The notes under the pieces: model-generated
Told to the model about the DNA's origin: nothing
Seen by the model: the letters and a program-made list of their open reading frames with translations, nothing else
The model's database searches: none
Program-made: the position numbers and the translations under genes
Part shown: positions 18,162 to 26,289 of the stretch, one piece after another
Layout: each line of letters starts with the position of its first letter
How positions within the stretch are numbered: position 1 is the stretch's first letter
Origin: Saccharicrinis sp.
Lineage (GTDB): Bacteria; Bacteroidota; Bacteroidia; Bacteroidales; Marinilabiliaceae
Direction of reading: 5' to 3'
DNA: 64,000 bases
NCBI GenBank assembly: GCA_024635555.1
Contig: JAGXIO010000081.1
Span: forward strand, 1-64,000

Positions 18162-18893
18162 TCAATTAAACTCCTTTACTGGCTGAATCAATACTTCACG
18201 GGTAACGTCCATTAATTTACGCATATCGCCTTTGTATTTTTTGGTATCGATGCAAGGGCTAATGGTAAGACTAACTTTTCCGGGGCGGACGTTAACGGGA
18301 CCTCCCCAATATATTTTATGCGTATCCTTTATGGTCACCGGAAGAATCGGCAAACCAAGTTCTTCGGCTATTTTAAAGGCTCCGGTTTTAAATCGTTGTA
18401 CCGTGTTGGAACCGCTGCGTGTACCTTCGGGGAAGATGACCACCGATGTTCCTTGCGTGAGTTTTTGCTTGGCTAATTTGATTGATTCGTAAGCTGCTTT
18501 GGGCGAAGAGCGGTCGATAAAAATATGGCCTACCATAGCGCTTGCCGGGCCTATGCCAAAGGCGTGGCGCAGCTCTTTTTTCATCACCCACCTAAAATCG
18601 ATGCCCAAAAACCCATACAAGGCAAAAATATCATAGCCGCTCTGGTGGTTGGCCACAATAACGTAAGACTTTCCTTTTTCAATATTTTCTTTGCCATAAA
18701 CCTTTACCCGCATGGGCGTAACAAAAGCTACGGTTTTGGCCCATACTACCCCGCTCATACTACCCAAACGTGGCGAAATTAAAACAGCCAATATTGCCGC
18801 ACCCAATGAAAAAACCACACTTGCAACGGCAAAAACCGGAATTACAACAATCCATTTATAGACTTGATAAAAAAGATTTCCAACAATCCTCAT
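18162..18893 (-). CDS. 1-acyl-sn-glycerol-3-phosphate acyltransferase (PlsC family)
   Basis: A 243-residue membrane-associated acyltransferase. An N-terminal hydrophobic segment (about 8-37, VYKWIVVIPVFAVASVVFSL) anchors it. The four family blocks are present: VANHQSGYDIF (H-X4-D catalytic pair), GHIFIDRSSP, VVIFPEGTRSG and ILPVTIKDTH. It should transfer an acyl chain to lysophosphatidic acid to make phosphatidic acid. It is divergent from sfsA, with a -7 box facing each way in the 139-bp gap. Confidence 0.9.
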   Translation of the reverse strand: MRIVGNLFYQVYKWIVVIPVFAVASVVFSLGAAILAVLISPRLGSMSGVVWAKTVAFVTPMRVKVYGKENIEKGKSYVIVANHQSGYDIFALYGFLGIDFRWVMKKELRHAFGIGPASAMVGHIFIDRSSPKAAYESIKLAKQKLTQGTSVVIFPEGTRSGSNTVQRFKTGAFKIAEELGLPILPVTIKDTHKIYWGGPVNVRPGKVSLTISPCIDTKKYKGDMRKLMDVTREVLIQPVKEFN

Positions 18894-18923
18894 ATTATAA
18901 ACTTATTTCCGGAATAACTTGGA

Positions 18924-18931
18924 CAAAATTA
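18924..18931 (-). promoter_or_regulatory. Candidate -7 box of the acyltransferase gene
   Basis: Minus-strand TAATTTTG, 31 bp upstream of the ATG at 18893. Confidence 0.45.
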
Positions 18932-18994
18932 CATAATAAGTTTGAAAATAAATTGAATACGAACAAAACATGCAAGAGTATTTGAAGAGATAAA

Positions 18995-19002
18995 TATATT
19001 TG
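18995..19002 (+). promoter_or_regulatory. Candidate -7 box of sfsA
   Basis: TATATTTG, an exact match 31 bp before the ATG at 19033. A possible TTG start at 19000 lies inside this box and is therefore unlikely to be used. Confidence 0.5.
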
Positions 19003-19032
19003 CAATATAAACGCATATTAAACACCAGTATC

Positions 19033-19725
19033 ATGAAATTCCCCACAACCCTAATTTCCGGCAAACTAATACGACGCTACAAACGGTTTTTGGCAGATAT
19101 TGAATTGGACGACGGTAAGGTGGTACTGGCACATTGCACCAATTCGGGCAGTATGAAGAGCTGCATAGAAGTGGGTGCACCTGTTTATCTTTCTCCGGCC
19201 AACGACCCTAAGCGTAAAACCAAGTTTACCTGGGAAATGATTTTCATCAACAACAGCTGGGTGGGTATTAATACGGGCATGCCCAACCTGCTTGTTTATG
19301 AGGCCGTGAGGGATGGCAAAATACCCGGATTGAACGAATATACACACGTGCAACGCGAAGTTACTTTTGGCGATAGTAGGTTTGATGTTTTTGCACAAAA
19401 CAGCCATGAGCAATGCTTTATAGAGGTTAAAAACGTGACCATGAAAGTGGGCGACGAAGCTTTGTTTCCGGATGCTACAACCATAAGAGGACTAAAACAT
19501 TTGCGTACCCTCATGGAAGTTAAAAAGGTGGGGATGCGAGCGGTGATGTTTTATGTGGTTCAACGACAGGACATCACTTCTTTTGGCCCAGCCAAAGATA
19601 TTGACCCGGCTTATGCCGCAGCTCTGGAAGAAGCCATACGTAATGGGGTAGAAATTTTTGCTTATATGGCCGAGGTTAACCCCAATGGCATTGAGCTTAC
19701 CAAAGAATTGCCACTTATACTTTAA
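19033..19725 (+). CDS. sfsA: DNA/RNA nuclease SfsA-family protein
   Basis: A 230-residue protein, close to the 234 of E. coli SfsA. It contains LISGKLIRRYKRFLADIELDDG (OB-like N-terminus), VLAHCTNSGSMKSC, the catalytic-like core VFAQNSHEQCFIEVKNVTM with the acidic residue and the E.K pair of PD-(D/E)XK nucleases, FPDATTIRGLKHLRTL, and VVQRQDITSFGPAKDIDP. SfsA was named for sugar fermentation stimulation; a nuclease fold is predicted for the family, but its role is unclear. The start at 19033 was chosen because the upstream TTG overlaps the promoter. Confidence 0.93.
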   Translation: MKFPTTLISGKLIRRYKRFLADIELDDGKVVLAHCTNSGSMKSCIEVGAPVYLSPANDPKRKTKFTWEMIFINNSWVGINTGMPNLLVYEAVRDGKIPGLNEYTHVQREVTFGDSRFDVFAQNSHEQCFIEVKNVTMKVGDEALFPDATTIRGLKHLRTLMEVKKVGMRAVMFYVVQRQDITSFGPAKDIDPAYAAALEEAIRNGVEIFAYMAEVNPNGIELTKELPLIL

Positions 19726-19864
19726 GAATTATGGTATCGTTTCAAAATTCAAAAAACATCCTACTTAATATGGGTTACAGGCGGTATTAGGATATTTTCA
19801 ATAGCAATAAAAATACACTGAAAAATGTGTTGTTATCATATTGCAAACAGTTATCCCGTTCAGG

Positions 19865-20179
19865 CTAAGCTGGCAGTTTTACACCCGTTCTCCTTATCTC
19901 AATTACAAAAGGATTTCCCGATTCAAAGTCGTCCAATGAAATTGGGTGTGGCTCAATCCTTGAATCAATTTTTGCAGCTAACATCATCAGTTGCACTTGA
20001 ATATCAAATCGTTTAGAGTCCTCTAAATTTTTGAAAACTAATGCTAAATCAATATCACTATCATCTGTAGATGTACCTTTTGCATACGAGCCAAATAAAT
20101 ATACACTATCAATATCTGAATACTCCTTTTTTAATAAATCAAGATATTGAATTATTGCTTTATTTTTAATTTCATCCAT
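19865..20179 (-). CDS. MNT-type nucleotidyltransferase (antitoxin-like partner)
   Basis: A 104-residue minimal nucleotidyltransferase. The signature GSX10DXD is exact: GSYAKGTSTDDSDID at about residues 29-43. It follows, and overlaps by 28 bp, the HEPN gene upstream, the arrangement of HEPN/MNT toxin-antitoxin modules in which the MNT protein neutralises the HEPN partner, in some systems by AMPylation. Whether this copy acts as an antitoxin is inference from context. Confidence 0.85.
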   Translation of the reverse strand: MDEIKNKAIIQYLDLLKKEYSDIDSVYLFGSYAKGTSTDDSDIDLALVFKNLEDSKRFDIQVQLMMLAAKIDSRIEPHPISLDDFESGNPFVIEIRRTGVKLPA

Positions 20180-20559
20180 AATCTCAAATCTTTTAAGTTT
20201 TCAATCCACTCAGAAGTATATTCAAATGTACAGCGGTGCTTAAAACTCATTTTGTAATCATCATAGCGTGCATTAATATTAAATGCCGTTATTGTAGCAA
20301 GTTGTTCCTTTATTCTCTCGGTCAAATCTAAATCTGATTTCTCTGCTAATCTCAATAAGTTATGGATAAAGGGTGGGTAGTCTGTTTTTATCTTTACAAA
20401 ATTCGCTTTTAGTAATTTTTCAATCATTAAATGACCAATGAATAAAGACCAATTAAAACGCTTGGATTTATACATGGCAATCATAGTTTCATAATCATCA
20501 TCAGAACCCTCAATCCAGTATTTTATTAATTTTTCTTTGTCAAAATCCATGTTATCCAT
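20152..20559 (-). CDS. HEPN-domain protein
   Basis: A 135-residue all-helical protein of the HEPN type, with KLIKYWIEGSDDDYETMIAMY, the hydrophobic helix WSLFIGHLMIEKLLKA and FNINARYDDYKMSFKH. In toxin members the active RNase motif is RX4-6H; here the only candidate pair is R...H in RYDDYKMSFKH with nine intervening residues, so the canonical motif is absent and RNase activity is doubtful. It starts at 20559 or at the Met three codons later (20550). A -7 box ends only about 6 bp upstream, so the transcript is nearly leaderless. It is coupled with the MNT gene. Confidence 0.82.
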   Translation of the reverse strand: MDNMDFDKEKLIKYWIEGSDDDYETMIAMYKSKRFNWSLFIGHLMIEKLLKANFVKIKTDYPPFIHNLLRLAEKSDLDLTERIKEQLATITAFNINARYDDYKMSFKHRCTFEYTSEWIENLKDLRLWMKLKIKQ

Positions 20560-20564
20560 ATGTT

Positions 20565-20572
20565 CAAAGATA
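20565..20572 (-). promoter_or_regulatory. Candidate -7 box of the HEPN/MNT pair
   Basis: Minus-strand TATCTTTG, a TAnnTTTG match immediately before the HEPN start, implying a very short or absent leader. Confidence 0.45.
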
Positions 20573-20593
20573 CAAATAAAACAATCAGATTAA

Positions 20594-22603
20594 TTACTCT
20601 TCTTCAAAACCCAGGTTAGCCGATATATTACGGTAACGTTCCGCTTCGTCCTTTTCGCCCATTTTATCGCATATCTGTGCCAAATAATAGTACGACTCGG
20701 CATGGTCGTCTTTTAAGTTTATTGCCTTTTTTAAATCCACATAGGCTCCATTATGATTTTTCATCATCAAACGCGTTCTTCCCCTGTTATAATAGACTTT
20801 AAAGGTACGCGGTTTCAATTTTCCAGCTAGGGAGTAATCCGCCTCGGCCTCTTCCAAATTGCCTGTTTCAACCTTTAGACCGGCACGTTTAAATAGGGCA
20901 TCAAAAAAATCGGGATTCAGCAATATGGCCTTATTTAGGTTGGCGATGGCGGCTTTTTTATCTTTGGCTTTTACCAGGCACTCATTGGCCATTAAAAAAT
21001 ACTCCCGTGCAAATTCGTCCAGCTGTTTATTTCTTTTCTTTTCGCGGCTTTCCAGTTCTTTTACCTTTTTACGTAATTTGGGTATTATCTGTAACTGCTT
21101 TGACATAAATCGCAAAACAACGGGTTTGAGCAAATCATTACGTTTGGCAATGGCCGATCCTAATTCATGCATGGCAAGTCCAAAATCATCTTTTTTAAAA
21201 GCTGTAAGTGCCTTTTTGTAACTATCGTCGGCACGTGCAGAGTCCAAACTATCTTTTATTTGCAATTTATTATTGGATCGGCGCGAAAAATCTACGCACT
21301 CCCGCCTAACAATCACATCGCGCGGTGTTACCTGCGATTTCATGATTATGCCTTGCAACGAGCGGCAACGGCTAAGCGCAACATACAATTGCCCACCTGC
21401 AAAAGCACCACCGGTAAAATCTATCATCACCTTGTCGAAAGTTAAACCCTGGCTTTTGTGCACCGTAATGGCCCAAGCTAGTTTTAAAGGATATTGTTGA
21501 TAGGAACCTATCTCATCTTCGATAATCCTATTGTTTTTTTCATCGTATTTATATCGCACGTTACGCCATACCTCCTTCTTAACTAAGTACAAGTCCTCAT
21601 TTTCCATGCGAATGAATATGCCTTCTTCGTTAATTTCATCCACCCTGCCCAAGCTGCCATTAAACCATCTTCGTTCGGGCGAATCATTTTTAATAAACAT
21701 CACCTGAGCATTCTCTTTTAAAACAAGCTGACGGGGTGTGGGCAAAGCCGATTCCGGAAAATCGCCCATTACCTCACCTTCAAAAGTAATTTCGTCCCCT
21801 TCCAATTCATCAAGCCTATGATCATTGATATAATCCACGGTATTTCTGCGGGTGGCAAGGGTTATAAAAAGTTCGTCTATGGGTGCATTGTAGGTGGGTG
21901 AATATCGTCGGTTAATGGTTGATATATCTTCCTGTTTTAAGGCGTTTACCCTAATTCGATCCAATAGATTAATAAACTCAGAATTGCTTTGCCTATAAAC
22001 TTTCTTCAGTTCAATTTGCACAATGGGTAAATTGCGGAACACTCTGGCCGAAAAAAAGAAAGGCGTTTGGTAAAAGCGTTTTAATATACCCCACTCCTCC
22101 CCTTTTACCACGGGCTCAAGCTGAAAAACATCGCCCACCATTAACAATTGCTTACCCCCAAATGGAAGTTGCATGTTACCGGAGAACACGCGCAGAACCC
22201 TATCGATAAAATCGAGAATATCAACACGTAACATCGACACCTCGTCAATAATCAACAGTTCGAGCTCCTTGATTAGTTTTTGATGGTTTTTGCGATATTT
22301 TAAAAAATCGTAGATACGGCCATCCTTGGTGCTAAGGTCCGGGTCGTCGGGCAGCAAGGGACGGAAGGGGATTTTAAAAAAGGAGTGCATGGTTTGTCCA
22401 CCAGCGTTAATGGCTGCGATACCTGTAGGGGCCACCACCACGTATTTTTTGTGTGTTTGGGTGCATATACACTTTAAAAAGGTACTTTTTCCGGTGCCTG
22501 CTTTTCCTGTTAAAAAAACAGAACGATTGGTATATTGAATCAGTTTAAGGGCATCCTGAAACTCATCGTTATCGGTATCTATATGTTGCAACCATTCGTC
22601 CAT
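20594..22603 (-). CDS. PIF1/RecD-like helicase fused to TPR repeats
   Basis: A 669-residue protein. Residues 1-430 form a superfamily 1B helicase: Walker A FLTGKAGTGKSTF (33-41), PTGIAAINAGGQTMHSFFKIP, motif II ELLIIDEVSMLR, MVGDVFQLEPV, and the C-terminal LAWAITVHKSQGLTFDKVMID and YVALSRCRSL. This is the PIF1 family, which unwinds DNA 5' to 3'. Residues about 455-669 contain TPR units (for example NLNKAILLNPDFFDALFKRAGL, AEADYSLAGKLKPRTFKVYYNRG, YVDLKKAINLKDDHAESYYYLA), probably for protein contacts. It sits downstream of another TPR gene on the same strand, 136 bp apart. Confidence 0.9.
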   Translation of the reverse strand: MDEWLQHIDTDNDEFQDALKLIQYTNRSVFLTGKAGTGKSTFLKCICTQTHKKYVVVAPTGIAAINAGGQTMHSFFKIPFRPLLPDDPDLSTKDGRIYDFLKYRKNHQKLIKELELLIIDEVSMLRVDILDFIDRVLRVFSGNMQLPFGGKQLLMVGDVFQLEPVVKGEEWGILKRFYQTPFFFSARVFRNLPIVQIELKKVYRQSNSEFINLLDRIRVNALKQEDISTINRRYSPTYNAPIDELFITLATRRNTVDYINDHRLDELEGDEITFEGEVMGDFPESALPTPRQLVLKENAQVMFIKNDSPERRWFNGSLGRVDEINEEGIFIRMENEDLYLVKKEVWRNVRYKYDEKNNRIIEDEIGSYQQYPLKLAWAITVHKSQGLTFDKVMIDFTGGAFAGGQLYVALSRCRSLQGIIMKSQVTPRDVIVRRECVDFSRRSNNKLQIKDSLDSARADDSYKKALTAFKKDDFGLAMHELGSAIAKRNDLLKPVVLRFMSKQLQIIPKLRKKVKELESREKKRNKQLDEFAREYFLMANECLVKAKDKKAAIANLNKAILLNPDFFDALFKRAGLKVETGNLEEAEADYSLAGKLKPRTFKVYYNRGRTRLMMKNHNGAYVDLKKAINLKDDHAESYYYLAQICDKMGEKDEAERYRNISANLGFEEE

Positions 22604-22675
22604 TTAATTTAATTAAGGTACTAGGTGTTAGAGGTTAGGGGTTATTAGAAGTTAGCTTATAACTATTAACTTTTA

Positions 22676-22742
22676 ACTATTGGCTATTAGCCATCAGCTA
22701 TCAGCTATTGGCCATCAGCCATCAGCTATCAGCCATCAGCTA
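22676..22742. repeat. Degenerate GCCATCAGCTATCA repeat at a stop codon
   Basis: Units such as AGCCATCAGCTATCAGC and TATTGGCCATCAGCC repeat imperfectly about five times between the helicase and TPR genes, running into the TPR gene's stop codon (22740-22742). The left part (22620-22675) has related TTAG/TAACTATTAAC units. Confidence 0.6.
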
Positions 22743-24860
22743 TTTCGTTTCATTCTCCTCTTTCAGCTCACGTTGCATTCCGTAGCGTTTTATAACGTTA
22801 TAGGCTTTGTACATGCCCAGTTCGCCTGCCTTACTAAGATCCAAGGTGCCCAGCTCGTCCTGTTTAAGATAAATGCGGGTGAGGCCTCTATTAAAATATG
22901 CTTCGGCAAAAAACGGATTTAAGGCAATAGCCTTCTCAAAATAAACAATTGCACCTTCATAATCCTTGCGAATACATTGCAAAATACCCAGGTTATAATA
23001 GGCAAATTCGTATTCAGGATCTATCTCCAGCACCTTTTGCAGGTCGCGTTCTATCAGCTGATAATCCAAGCTCTGCTTTATAACTTCATCCCCACTGGGC
23101 GTTTTTCCCTTAATTACCGCAGAAGTTAAAGGCTTAGATAACAAATTAGATGGAAGCTCCTCATCGTCGAAGGTCTGCATCATTTCTAACATTTTATATC
23201 GGATATAGGCCCGGTTGAAATAAGCAAAAAGGTGAATCTTTTTATCTTCTGTGTTTTCTATGATAAAATCATATTCGGCGATGGCACTGGTATAGTTGAG
23301 CACTACGCCGTATAAAATAGCGCGGATAAAACGTTGTTCATAGTCGTTTGGTGTTTGCTCCAACTGAGCACCTATTTCCTTAATGGTCGTAAAATACTCC
23401 AACGATTTAGATCCGTCGGTCTCCGCCTCTCTATTGGAGAATATGAGCGGCCTGCCAAACTTTTTGCGCTGGTTAAACTGCGTAACATCAGTTTTAAAAT
23501 ATCGGGTACGGTTAATGAGTGAATCTACCGAGAAAAAAGTAAGACCATAGACCGTTTCTAAATCTATCACTATGTTTCGGTTTTGTATCTTACCTCTTAA
23601 ATTATCAATTTCTTCAACCTCTGTTTCGTCGATACCAAAATCATCCAACACAGCAATTTTATCATGATTATTTATGTCGTCATCCTTTTCGCCTCGTGTT
23701 TTCTTGGGTTTGTCACCGTCGTTGCCAGATTGCTTTTTATCGGGATTTCCCTCCCCCTTTTTCCGGCTGTCCTGCTCTAGTTTAAAAGCCATATTATAAT
23801 CGCGTCCTGCCGCCATATTATTGTTAATGCCACTATAGGCTTGCGAGCGAGCCATGTAGGCATCGGGATAATCTGGATAACGGTCAATTATCACATTTAA
23901 ATCGGCAATGGCCTCGCGATATTGTCCTACCCTAATATAAAGCAACGAACGGTTAAAAAGGGTGAGCAAATCACTGGGATTTAGAGCCAACACTCTCGAA
24001 AAGTCGTCGATGGCATTGTTCACATCGCCCACCTCCACACGCAGTATACCTCGATTGGCATAGGCCATGGTATTTTTGGGATCTAGCTCAATAACTTGGT
24101 CAAAATCGCTCATCGTCCCTACCAAGTTGTCCATTTGATAACGAATAACACCCCGCATCATATAATAACCGGCATCATTCCTGTTCAGTTCTATCGCTTC
24201 ATTTATCCTGTCTAGTGCTTTATTAAAGTCGTTGGTTTCATAATAAATAATTGCACTGAACCTATAGGCATCAGCAACTAGGGGGTTCACCTCAATGGCT
24301 TCGTCCATATCCTTGACCGCCCCAATCGTATCTTTAAGCTGAAGCTTTGAAATAGCCCTATTTATATAGGCTCCATATTGGGCATTGTCTATTTTCAGTA
24401 CTTCGGTAAAGTCGTCAACACTTTTTTGGTATTCCTTGGTATTCATGTAAACCAATCCCCGGTTAAAAAATATTCCTTCCTCTTGCGGACTCAGCTCCAA
24501 ACCTTTGGCATAATCGCCCAATGCCTCGTCGTAAGCTCCAAACTTGCTACGAATATCACCCCTAAAACGAAAAAAACTGGCTTGAAAAGGATTGATACTT
24601 ATCGCTTTATCCATATCCTTTTCGGCACCTTTTAAATCTTCCAGGCTATACTTGGCAAAAGCTCTGAAATAATATGGATCGGCCAGATAGGGTTTAACGC
24701 GTATTACCTTGTTAAAGTAGGAAATAGCTAGCACGTAATCTTCGTAATAGAACGCACTTCTACCGGTGATAAGAACTCTGTCCGTATCTATTTGAGCTTT
24801 GGTGTGAGAAGCCACGCCCAGTAAAAAAAGGATATGAAGAAAATGAAAAACTTTTCGCAT
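22740..24860 (-). CDS. Large exported TPR-repeat protein
   Basis: The protein has 706 residues from the ATG at 24860, which begins a signal peptide (MRKVFHFLHILFLLGVASHTKA). The frame is open further upstream to 24950, but a -7 box at 24909-24916 lies inside that extension, so the shorter form is preferred. About ten TPR units fill residues 25-375 (for example AEKDMDKAISINPFQASFFRF, ALDRINEAIELNRNDAGYYM). A charged low-complexity linker (about 378-430) follows, then a region without recognised domain, then three more TPRs near the C-terminus. It is probably periplasmic or outer-membrane associated and acts as a scaffold. Partners are unknown. Confidence 0.85.
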   Translation of the reverse strand: MRKVFHFLHILFLLGVASHTKAQIDTDRVLITGRSAFYYEDYVLAISYFNKVIRVKPYLADPYYFRAFAKYSLEDLKGAEKDMDKAISINPFQASFFRFRGDIRSKFGAYDEALGDYAKGLELSPQEEGIFFNRGLVYMNTKEYQKSVDDFTEVLKIDNAQYGAYINRAISKLQLKDTIGAVKDMDEAIEVNPLVADAYRFSAIIYYETNDFNKALDRINEAIELNRNDAGYYMMRGVIRYQMDNLVGTMSDFDQVIELDPKNTMAYANRGILRVEVGDVNNAIDDFSRVLALNPSDLLTLFNRSLLYIRVGQYREAIADLNVIIDRYPDYPDAYMARSQAYSGINNNMAAGRDYNMAFKLEQDSRKKGEGNPDKKQSGNDGDKPKKTRGEKDDDINNHDKIAVLDDFGIDETEVEEIDNLRGKIQNRNIVIDLETVYGLTFFSVDSLINRTRYFKTDVTQFNQRKKFGRPLIFSNREAETDGSKSLEYFTTIKEIGAQLEQTPNDYEQRFIRAILYGVVLNYTSAIAEYDFIIENTEDKKIHLFAYFNRAYIRYKMLEMMQTFDDEELPSNLLSKPLTSAVIKGKTPSGDEVIKQSLDYQLIERDLQKVLEIDPEYEFAYYNLGILQCIRKDYEGAIVYFEKAIALNPFFAEAYFNRGLTRIYLKQDELGTLDLSKAGELGMYKAYNVIKRYGMQRELKEENETK

Positions 24861-24908
24861 AAAATATGTACTCGGCACCATGGATATCCACCCACCATTA
24901 TAATTGAA

Positions 24909-24916
24909 CAAATATA
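24909..24916 (-). promoter_or_regulatory. Candidate -7 box of the TPR gene
   Basis: Minus-strand TATATTTG, 48 bp before the ATG at 24860. It helps choose that start. Confidence 0.45.
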
Positions 24917-24950
24917 ACAAGTTTAGGGGATTCATCGAAAACTGTACCAC

Positions 24951-25263
24951 ACTTTTGGTAAAGATAATGTTAAAGCAGATATTATTTAAAGAATATTTTA
25001 TCCACTAATTTCACCAATTTCACGAAAATCAATTTTGGTTGATTTTTAATTGTGATCATTCGAGTAATTTGTGGACTCTGTTTGTTTTGTTTAATTTTAA
25101 ATGCGGTTGCCATCACAATAGACCGTTAGATTTTAGATAATAGAAATTAGACTTATTTACAAGCGCTATATTATCAAGGGGTTAGCGAAAATCGCGTAAC
25201 TCAGCAAAAACTCTAACATTCAGATAGTTACAAAAATATAACGAAGTGTTGCATCATAGACGC
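24951..25263. other. Non-coding gap with a hairpin and a weak repeat
   Basis: AAAATCAA (25025-25032) pairs with TTGATTTT (25039-25046) inside a stretch reading CACTAATTTCACCAATTTCACG, a common Bacteroidota intergenic style. Around 25126-25162 is GTTAGATTTTAG...ATTAGACTTATTTACAAG, which resembles 30544-30620. I see no gene. Confidence 0.4.
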
Positions 25264-26223
25264 TCATGAAAACACGATATTATCCGGGTTTATTTTTGTT
25301 TCCCCATTCCAGCGATAGGCTGCCAAGGTGCCTCCGTTTGCCATACACGAATCGATGCAGCACACATTATCTCGTACCACCATATTATCTTTATCCATAC
25401 AGTAATGACCAAAAAACACCATGGGTTTCTTTTCGTCGTACCATTTATATGGAAACAATATTTGTTTGGGGATGGTGTATTCTGGCAAGGTAAATTTGTT
25501 TCCAAAGGCCAGTTCCAAAAAGGTTTTATTTTCGGCGGGCTCCCACCACTTCACTCTGAAGCTGCTTCTTCGGTTATTATTGGAATCTTTAATTATCAAA
25601 TCTTTAGGAAGGTTAAACTCAATACCTTTGGTTGTTTTACCAATGGCATTGCCCAAAGGATGCGCCGAATCCACCATATATTTAAGCACATTTTTGGTAA
25701 ACTTACCCTCATTACGGTATTGCTCTATGATGCGCGCATAATCGTCGTTCCAATAGGCGTGAACCACCCTAAAGGCTCCAAAATCGAGATGTGTAGGTAA
25801 CCTGCGCATCCATTTAAGATACATTTTCAGGAGTTTCTCCTCGCCACGAAACTCGTTTTTTACCTGCTCGGTCAGTTTCTTTGATGAGTCAGAGAGTTTT
25901 TTAAAGGGTTTTCCTTCTTTATTTTTGGTGAGATGATAAATAGCGTTCAGTTCATGATTGCCTAAAATGGCATGGGCGTAGTCATAAGTAACCATGCTCT
26001 TTACTATTTCGAGCACGCGTCGCGAATTAGGTCCACGATCAATAAAATCGCCAACAAAAATAGCTTTCCGATGGGCATGCTTCCATATGCCATCTATCAA
26101 TTGATAACCAAGCTTTAGCAGCAACTGTTCCAGCTCTATTGCACTGCCATGCACATCGCCTATTATGTCGTAAAAACAATGCTCTTGGATTATATTTTTT
26201 ATATTGCCTTTTATCTGCTCCAA
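25264..26223 (-). CDS. Calcineurin-like metallophosphoesterase (PrpA/ApaH-like)
   Basis: A 319-residue cytosolic phosphoesterase. The dimetal motifs are complete: YDIIGDVHGSAIELEQLL (GDxHG), AIFVGDFIDRGPNS (GDxxDRG), AHAILGNHELNAI (GNHE), and late histidines in MVFFGHYCM. The layout resembles bacterial Ser/Thr phosphatases and diadenosine tetraphosphatases of the PrpA/ApaH group; the substrate cannot be decided from sequence. It is divergent from the Gfo/Idh gene. Confidence 0.88.
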   Translation of the reverse strand: MEQIKGNIKNIIQEHCFYDIIGDVHGSAIELEQLLLKLGYQLIDGIWKHAHRKAIFVGDFIDRGPNSRRVLEIVKSMVTYDYAHAILGNHELNAIYHLTKNKEGKPFKKLSDSSKKLTEQVKNEFRGEEKLLKMYLKWMRRLPTHLDFGAFRVVHAYWNDDYARIIEQYRNEGKFTKNVLKYMVDSAHPLGNAIGKTTKGIEFNLPKDLIIKDSNNNRRSSFRVKWWEPAENKTFLELAFGNKFTLPEYTIPKQILFPYKWYDEKKPMVFFGHYCMDKDNMVVRDNVCCIDSCMANGGTLAAYRWNGETKINPDNIVFS

Positions 26224-26230
26224 ATTTTAA

Positions 26231-26238
26231 TATATTTG
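26231..26238 (+). promoter_or_regulatory. Candidate -7 box of the Gfo/Idh gene
   Basis: TATATTTG, an exact TAnnTTTG match 52 bp before the start at 26290. Confidence 0.45.
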
Positions 26239-26289
26239 ATTATTGATACAGGCCAAAAATAAAACATTTGGTTTACTTTAACTCAATTA

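Noticed and set aside
19000..19032. TTG at 19000 as the sfsA start
   Set aside because: It overlaps the -7 box TATATTTG, and SfsA homologues begin near the ATG at 19033.
24861..24950. Longer N-terminus of the TPR protein starting at 24950
   Set aside because: It contains a promoter match at 24909-24916 and precedes a clean signal peptide beginning at 24860.
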